Origin: Xylophilus ampelinus
GTDB taxonomy: Bacteria; Pseudomonadota; Gammaproteobacteria; Burkholderiales; Burkholderiaceae_C
Assembly (NCBI RefSeq): GCF_901875635.1
Contig: NZ_CABFMN010000150.1
Span: 62,001-126,000, forward strand
DNA length: 64,000 nucleotides
Reading direction: 5' to 3'
A program made the translations under genes and the position numbers. The first letter of the stretch is position 1. Each line of letters begins with the position of its first letter. This document shows positions 60,391-64,000 of this stretch, piece by piece. The notes below the pieces were generated by a model. That model had not been told where the DNA came from, ran no database searches, and worked only from the letters and a program-made list of their open reading frames with translations.

Positions 60391-62118
60391 ATGAATCAGG
60401 ACCAGGCCATGGCGAGCGAGATGATGGGCTCGTTCCAGAAGGCGCTGAGCGAAGGCTGGCAGAAGGCGCTCTCCTCCTTCGGCGAACTCGGCCAGGGCGG
60501 TGCCTTCGGCGGCGGGCAGCAATGGAACCTGCCGAGCTTCAAGTTCTCGCCCGACAAGCTGGTGGGCATCCAGCGCGACTACGTCGAGGAAGCCAGCGCC
60601 CTGTGGCGCCAGGGCCTCATGGTGCAGCCCGAGGGCGACAAGCGCTTCGCCGCGGAGCCCTGGCATCAGAACCCCATGGCCGCGTTCTCGGCGGCGGTCT
60701 ACCTGCTCAATGCGCGCACGCTGATGTCGATGGCCGAGGCCGTCGAGGCCGACGCGAAGACCAAGGCCCGCCTGCGCTTCGCGGTCGAGCAGTGGATGGC
60801 GGCCTCTGCGCCGAGCAATTACATGGCCTTCAACGCCGAGGCCCAGCAGCAGGCGCTGAAGACCCAGGGCGAGAGCATCGCCAAGGGCATCCGCAATCTG
60901 GTGCACGACATCCAGCAGGGCCATGTCAGCATGACGGATGAAAGCGCTTTCGAGGTCGGCCGCAACGTGGCGACCACCGAGGGTGCGGTGGTGTACGAGA
61001 ACGAACTCTTCCAACTGCTCGAGTACAAGCCGCTCACGCCCAAGGTGCACGAGCGTCCGCTGCTGCTGGTGCCCCCGTGCATCAACAAGTTCTACATCCT
61101 CGACCTGCAGCCCGAGAACTCGCTGATCCGCCACGCCGTCACCCAAGGGCACCGCACCTTCGTGGTCAGCTGGCGCAACCCCGACGAATCGATGGGCCAG
61201 GTCACCTGGGACGACTACATCGAGAAGGGCGCGATCCAGGCCATCCAGGCGGTGCGCGAAATCACCGGCCAGGACAGGAGGGGCGGCCAGATCAACACGC
61301 TGGGCTTCTGCGTCGGCGGCACCATCCTCGGCACCGCGCTGGCCGTGCTGGCGGCGCGCGGCGAGCAGCCCGCCGCCTCGGTCACCTTCCTGACCACGCT
61401 GCTGCGGTTCAAGGACACGGGCATCCTCGACATCTTCATCGATGAGAACTTCGTGCGCTTCCGCGAGATGCAGATGGGCCAGGGCGGCCTGCTGCCCGGC
61501 GGTGACCTGGCGTCGACCTTCAGCTTCCTGCGGCCCAACGACCTGGTGTGGAACTACGTCGTCGGCAACTACCTCAAGGGCGAGACGCCGCCGCCTTTCG
61601 ACCTGCTCTACTGGAACAGCGACGCGACCAACCTGCCGGGGCCGATGTACTGCTGGTACCTGCGCAACACCTACCTCGAGGACAAGCTGGCCGACCCGAA
61701 CGCCGTCACCGTCTGCGGCGAGAAGGTCGACCTGCGCGCGATCCAGGCGCCGGTCTACATCTACGGCTCGCGCGAGGACCACATCGTGCCCATCGGCGGT
61801 GCCTACGCGTCGACCCAGATCCTCACGGGCAAGAAGCGCTTCGTCATGGGCGCCTCGGGCCACATCGCCGGTGTGATCAACCCGCCTGCCAAGAAGAAGC
61901 GCAGCTTCTGGAGCCGCGAGGACGGCAAGCTGCCCGCGACCCACGCGCAATGGCTCGAGGGCGCGACCGAGCATCCCGGCAGCTGGTGGACCGACTGGGA
62001 CGCCTGGCTCAAGCCCCACGGTGGCAAACAGATCCCGGCCCCCAAGGCCTTCGGCAAAGGCACGGCCTACAAGGCCATCGAACCCGCGCCCGGGCGCTAC
62101 GTGAAGGCCAAGGCCTGA
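60391..62118 (+). CDS. phaC: Class I poly(R)-hydroxyalkanoate synthase
   Basis: 575 residues, AGGAGA upstream of ATG 60391. The lipase-like box is GFCVGGTI with Cys307; Asp463 (SREDHIVP) and His491 (GASGHIAGV) complete the triad, giving the same Cys-to-His order as Cupriavidus PhaC. It polymerises hydroxyacyl-CoA to PHA granules as carbon store. It is followed 60 bp later by phaA. The promoter region before it contains only the overlapping membrane gene on the other strand. Confidence 0.96.
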   Translation: MNQDQAMASEMMGSFQKALSEGWQKALSSFGELGQGGAFGGGQQWNLPSFKFSPDKLVGIQRDYVEEASALWRQGLMVQPEGDKRFAAEPWHQNPMAAFSAAVYLLNARTLMSMAEAVEADAKTKARLRFAVEQWMAASAPSNYMAFNAEAQQQALKTQGESIAKGIRNLVHDIQQGHVSMTDESAFEVGRNVATTEGAVVYENELFQLLEYKPLTPKVHERPLLLVPPCINKFYILDLQPENSLIRHAVTQGHRTFVVSWRNPDESMGQVTWDDYIEKGAIQAIQAVREITGQDRRGGQINTLGFCVGGTILGTALAVLAARGEQPAASVTFLTTLLRFKDTGILDIFIDENFVRFREMQMGQGGLLPGGDLASTFSFLRPNDLVWNYVVGNYLKGETPPPFDLLYWNSDATNLPGPMYCWYLRNTYLEDKLADPNAVTVCGEKVDLRAIQAPVYIYGSREDHIVPIGGAYASTQILTGKKRFVMGASGHIAGVINPPAKKKRSFWSREDGKLPATHAQWLEGATEHPGSWWTDWDAWLKPHGGKQIPAPKAFGKGTAYKAIEPAPGRYVKAKA

Positions 62119-62178
62119 GCGCGTCGCCCATCCCACCCACCCCGCATCCACGTTCGCATTCATCCGGAGAGGACCATC

Positions 62179-63357
62179 ATGGAAGACATCGTCATCGTTT
62201 CGGCCGCCCGCACCGCCGTCGGCAAGTTCGGCGGCTCGCTGGCCAAGGTCGCGGCCACCGAGCTGGGCAGCATCGCCATCAAGGCCGCGCTCGAGCGTGC
62301 CAAGCTCAATGGCGAGCAGGTGGGTGAGGTGATCATGGGCCAGGTGCTGGCGGCAGGCGCCGGCCAGAACCCAGCGCGCCAGGCGCTGCTCAAGGCCGGC
62401 CTGCCGAAGGCCGTGCCGGGCCTGACCATCAATGCCGTGTGCGGCTCGGGCCTGAAGGCCGTGATGCTCGCGCACCAGGCCGTGGTGACCGGCGACAGCG
62501 AGATCGTCGTCGCCGGCGGCCAGGAGAACATGAGCGCCAGCCCGCACGTGCTGCTGAACAGCCGCGACGGCCAGCGCATGGGCGATTGGAAGATGGTCGA
62601 TTCGATGATCGTCGACGGCCTGTGGGACGTCTACAACCAGTACCACATGGGCATCACGGCTGAGAACGTGGCCAAGCAGGAAGGCATCACGCGCGAGCAG
62701 CAGGACACGCTGGCCCTGACCAGCCAGCAGCGGGCCGCCGCCGCGCAGGCCGCCGGCAAGTTCAAGGACGAGATCACCGCCGTCACGATCCCCCAGCGCA
62801 AGGGCGACGCGATCGTGTTCGACACCGACGAATTCATCAACAAGAAGACCAACGCCGAAGCGCTCGCGGGCCTGAAGCCGGCCTTCGACAAGGCGGGCTC
62901 GGTCACGGCCGGCAATGCCTCGGGCCTGAACGACGGCGCTGCCGCCGTGGTCGTCATGACCGCCAAGAAGGCCGCGGCCCTGGGCCTCACGCCGCTGGCT
63001 CGCATCGCCAGCTACGCCACCGTCGGCCTCGACCCGGCCACCATGGGCCTGGGCCCGGTCGGCGCCACGCAGAAGGCGCTGCAGCGCGCCGGCTGGAAGG
63101 TGGGCGACGTCGACCTGTTCGAGCTGAACGAGGCCTTCGCCGCGCAGGCCTGCGCCGTGAACAAGTTGCTGGGTGCCGATCCGGCCAAGGTCAACGTCAA
63201 TGGCGGTGCCATCGCCATCGGCCACCCGATCGGTGCCTCCGGCTGCCGCATCCTGGTCACGCTGCTGCACGAGATGCAGCGCAGCGGCGCCAGGAAGGGC
63301 GTGGCCGGCCTGTGCATCGGCGGCGGCATGGGCGTGGCGCTGGCGGTCGAGCGCTGA
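62179..63357 (+). CDS. phaA: Acetyl-CoA acetyltransferase (beta-ketothiolase)
   Basis: 392 residues. Active-site Cys88 ([11 protein letters not shown]), His349 ([10 protein letters not shown]) and Cys379 (GLCIGGGMG) are all at thiolase positions. It makes acetoacetyl-CoA for PHB synthesis or degrades it. It is next to phaC; the reductase gene phaB is not in the remaining 640 bp. Confidence 0.96.
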   Translation: MEDIVIVSAARTAVGKFGGSLAKVAATELGSIAIKAALERAKLNGEQVGEVIMGQVLAAGAGQNPARQALLKAGLPKAVPGLTINAVCGSGLKAVMLAHQAVVTGDSEIVVAGGQENMSASPHVLLNSRDGQRMGDWKMVDSMIVDGLWDVYNQYHMGITAENVAKQEGITREQQDTLALTSQQRAAAAQAAGKFKDEITAVTIPQRKGDAIVFDTDEFINKKTNAEALAGLKPAFDKAGSVTAGNASGLNDGAAAVVVMTAKKAAALGLTPLARIASYATVGLDPATMGLGPVGATQKALQRAGWKVGDVDLFELNEAFAAQACAVNKLLGADPAKVNVNGGAIAIGHPIGASGCRILVTLLHEMQRSGARKGVAGLCIGGGMGVALAVER

Positions 63358-63396
63358 GCCTTCTGGCCGGGCGCCGACGCCTGGCCGCTCACTGGC

Positions 63397-63424
63397 AGGG
63401 CCGCGTGACGCGCGGCCCTTTTTC
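63397..63424 (+). terminator. Intrinsic terminator after phaA
   Basis: AGGGCCGCG-TGACG-CGCGGCCCT followed by TTTTTC: a 9-bp stem 40 bp after the phaA stop codon. Confidence 0.88.
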
Positions 63425-63433
63425 TTGGGGACG

Positions 63434-64000
63434 ATGCAGGACTACTTCGCACTGCAGCTGACGGTTGCCGCGCGCTACGCAGCAATCGCCGCCGTGCCGA
63501 TGGACGTGGCGGTCGCTCGCTGTACGAACCTGCGGCGGCGCTTCAAGCTGGCTGCGCCCGACGGCGAGCCGCGATGGGTCCAGTTCCTGGCCGAGGTCCG
63601 GGCATCGCATGGCTGCGAGCAGGACCTGCTGCTCCTGTGCATGCGCTACTTTGAGGCAGGTCATGCGGAGGCCGGGTCGAGCGACTTCGGCCCTTTCTCC
63701 TTCGATCCGCCCGGGCCGGACGGCGCCCTGCGCCTGCACTTCATGCCTCTAGAGCGATCTGCTGCGTCGCCGCTGGCGCCCGCGAGCGTCGATGAGCGGC
63801 TCGAGGAGTTGCGGGCGCTGTTCGATGCGGTGCGAGCCAAGCACGGCGGCGCGAGGTCGGTGAGAGGTTATTCGTGGCTCTATCACCTGCCTGCATACCT
63901 TCGCCTGTTTCCACTGGCCTACCGGCATTCGGTTCGCACGCCGGCCATCGCACCGCACCTCACCGGCAGCTCGGTCTGGGGGCAGGTCCTCGACTGGCGG
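63434..64000 (+). CDS. Hypothetical protein, 3' end beyond the window
   Basis: The frame from ATG 63434 (MQDYFALQLTVAARYAAIAAV) stays open for 189 codons to the last base. No domain is recognised. The N-terminal ~50 residues are helical with RRRFKLAAPDGEPRWVQFLAEV; later parts have FDPPGPDGALRLHFMPLER and YSWLYHLPAYLRLFPLAYR. No signal peptide. The start lies just after the phaA terminator, so it has its own promoter or a weak readthrough. Codon use is similar to its neighbours, so it is likely a real gene. Confidence 0.7.
   Translation, partial: MQDYFALQLTVAARYAAIAAVPMDVAVARCTNLRRRFKLAAPDGEPRWVQFLAEVRASHGCEQDLLLLCMRYFEAGHAEAGSSDFGPFSFDPPGPDGALRLHFMPLERSAASPLAPASVDERLEELRALFDAVRAKHGGARSVRGYSWLYHLPAYLRLFPLAYRHSVRTPAIAPHLTGSSVWGQVLDWR

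Noticed and set aside
60334..63270. 978-codon open frame on the minus strand
   Set aside because: Antisense to phaC and phaA; composition of a GC shadow.

Overview
This is a high-GC chromosomal window with dense, overlapping operons, many Bug-type tricarboxylate-transporter binding proteins, a class I PHA synthase with thiolase, DUF4148 and CreA proteins, and the gene order thrS-infC-rpmI-rplT-pheS-pheT-ihfA-merR-tRNA-Pro. Together these point to a betaproteobacterium of the order Burkholderiales, most likely family Comamonadaceae (Variovorax/Acidovorax-like). I see no IS element, prophage, integrase or CRISPR array. A dispersed, roughly 60-bp repeat with an ATAGCTGCTCGCGC core lies in five intergenic gaps, and a short piece of it lies inside one gene.

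Region 1 (1-1706): end of an MFS transporter, a TauE/SafE permease and an EVE-domain protein. Region 2 (1750-14042): a GntR/FCD regulator diverges from a tightly packed operon. The operon holds a Rieske oxygenase, a glutamine-synthetase-like ligase, a 2Fe-2S ferredoxin, a ferredoxin reductase and a complete branched-chain-type ABC importer, followed by a lipoprotein amidohydrolase and a small tautomerase/isomerase. I read it as uptake, gamma-glutamylation and oxidation of an amine-containing compound (inference). The palindrome TTGYATRCAA occurs at both ends of the divergent gap. Region 3 (14061-19868): LysR regulator, DadA-like oxidase, an unusual HyuA-fragment/HyuB fusion, a Bug binding protein and RidA, plausibly for an oxoproline/hydantoin-type compound or D-amino acid. 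Region 4 (19914-25246): LysR regulator, Bug protein, alpha/beta hydrolase, FAD aromatic hydroxylase and VOC protein, which look like an aromatic-degradation unit, plus ArsC.

Region 5 (25292-28631): an exported methyltransferase, a GST, ribH under an FMN riboswitch, and an EamA transporter. Region 6 (28674-40670): a minus-strand catabolic cluster containing a TIM-barrel isomerase, a DUF993 protein, a Gfo/Idh/MocA dehydrogenase, an enolase-superfamily enzyme, a NitT/TauT-type ABC importer, a PhyH dioxygenase and a Bug protein. It also has a TetR regulator and a divergent acetolactate-synthase-like enzyme. Matching TetR-style inverted repeats flank the regulator on both sides.

Region 7 (40749-44343): SWIB/histone-H1-like protein, EamA transporter, gamma-glutamylcyclotransferase-like protein, and isocitrate lyase with a palindrome-rich promoter. 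Region 8 (44344-52761): translation genes. thrS is preceded by a threonine-rich leader ORF and an intrinsic terminator, which together look like a ribosome-mediated attenuator. infC appears to start at ATC. Region 9 (53016-64000): DUF4148 protein, a small hypothetical, an NlpD-like lipoprotein, an ABC exporter, CreA, a Nudix hydrolase, FAH-family hydrolase and maleylacetoacetate/maleylpyruvate isomerase, a YfiH/PgeF laccase-domain protein, a membrane protein, phaC, phaA and a gene running off the window end.

All calls come from reading the sequence and from memory of protein families. No database search was run.
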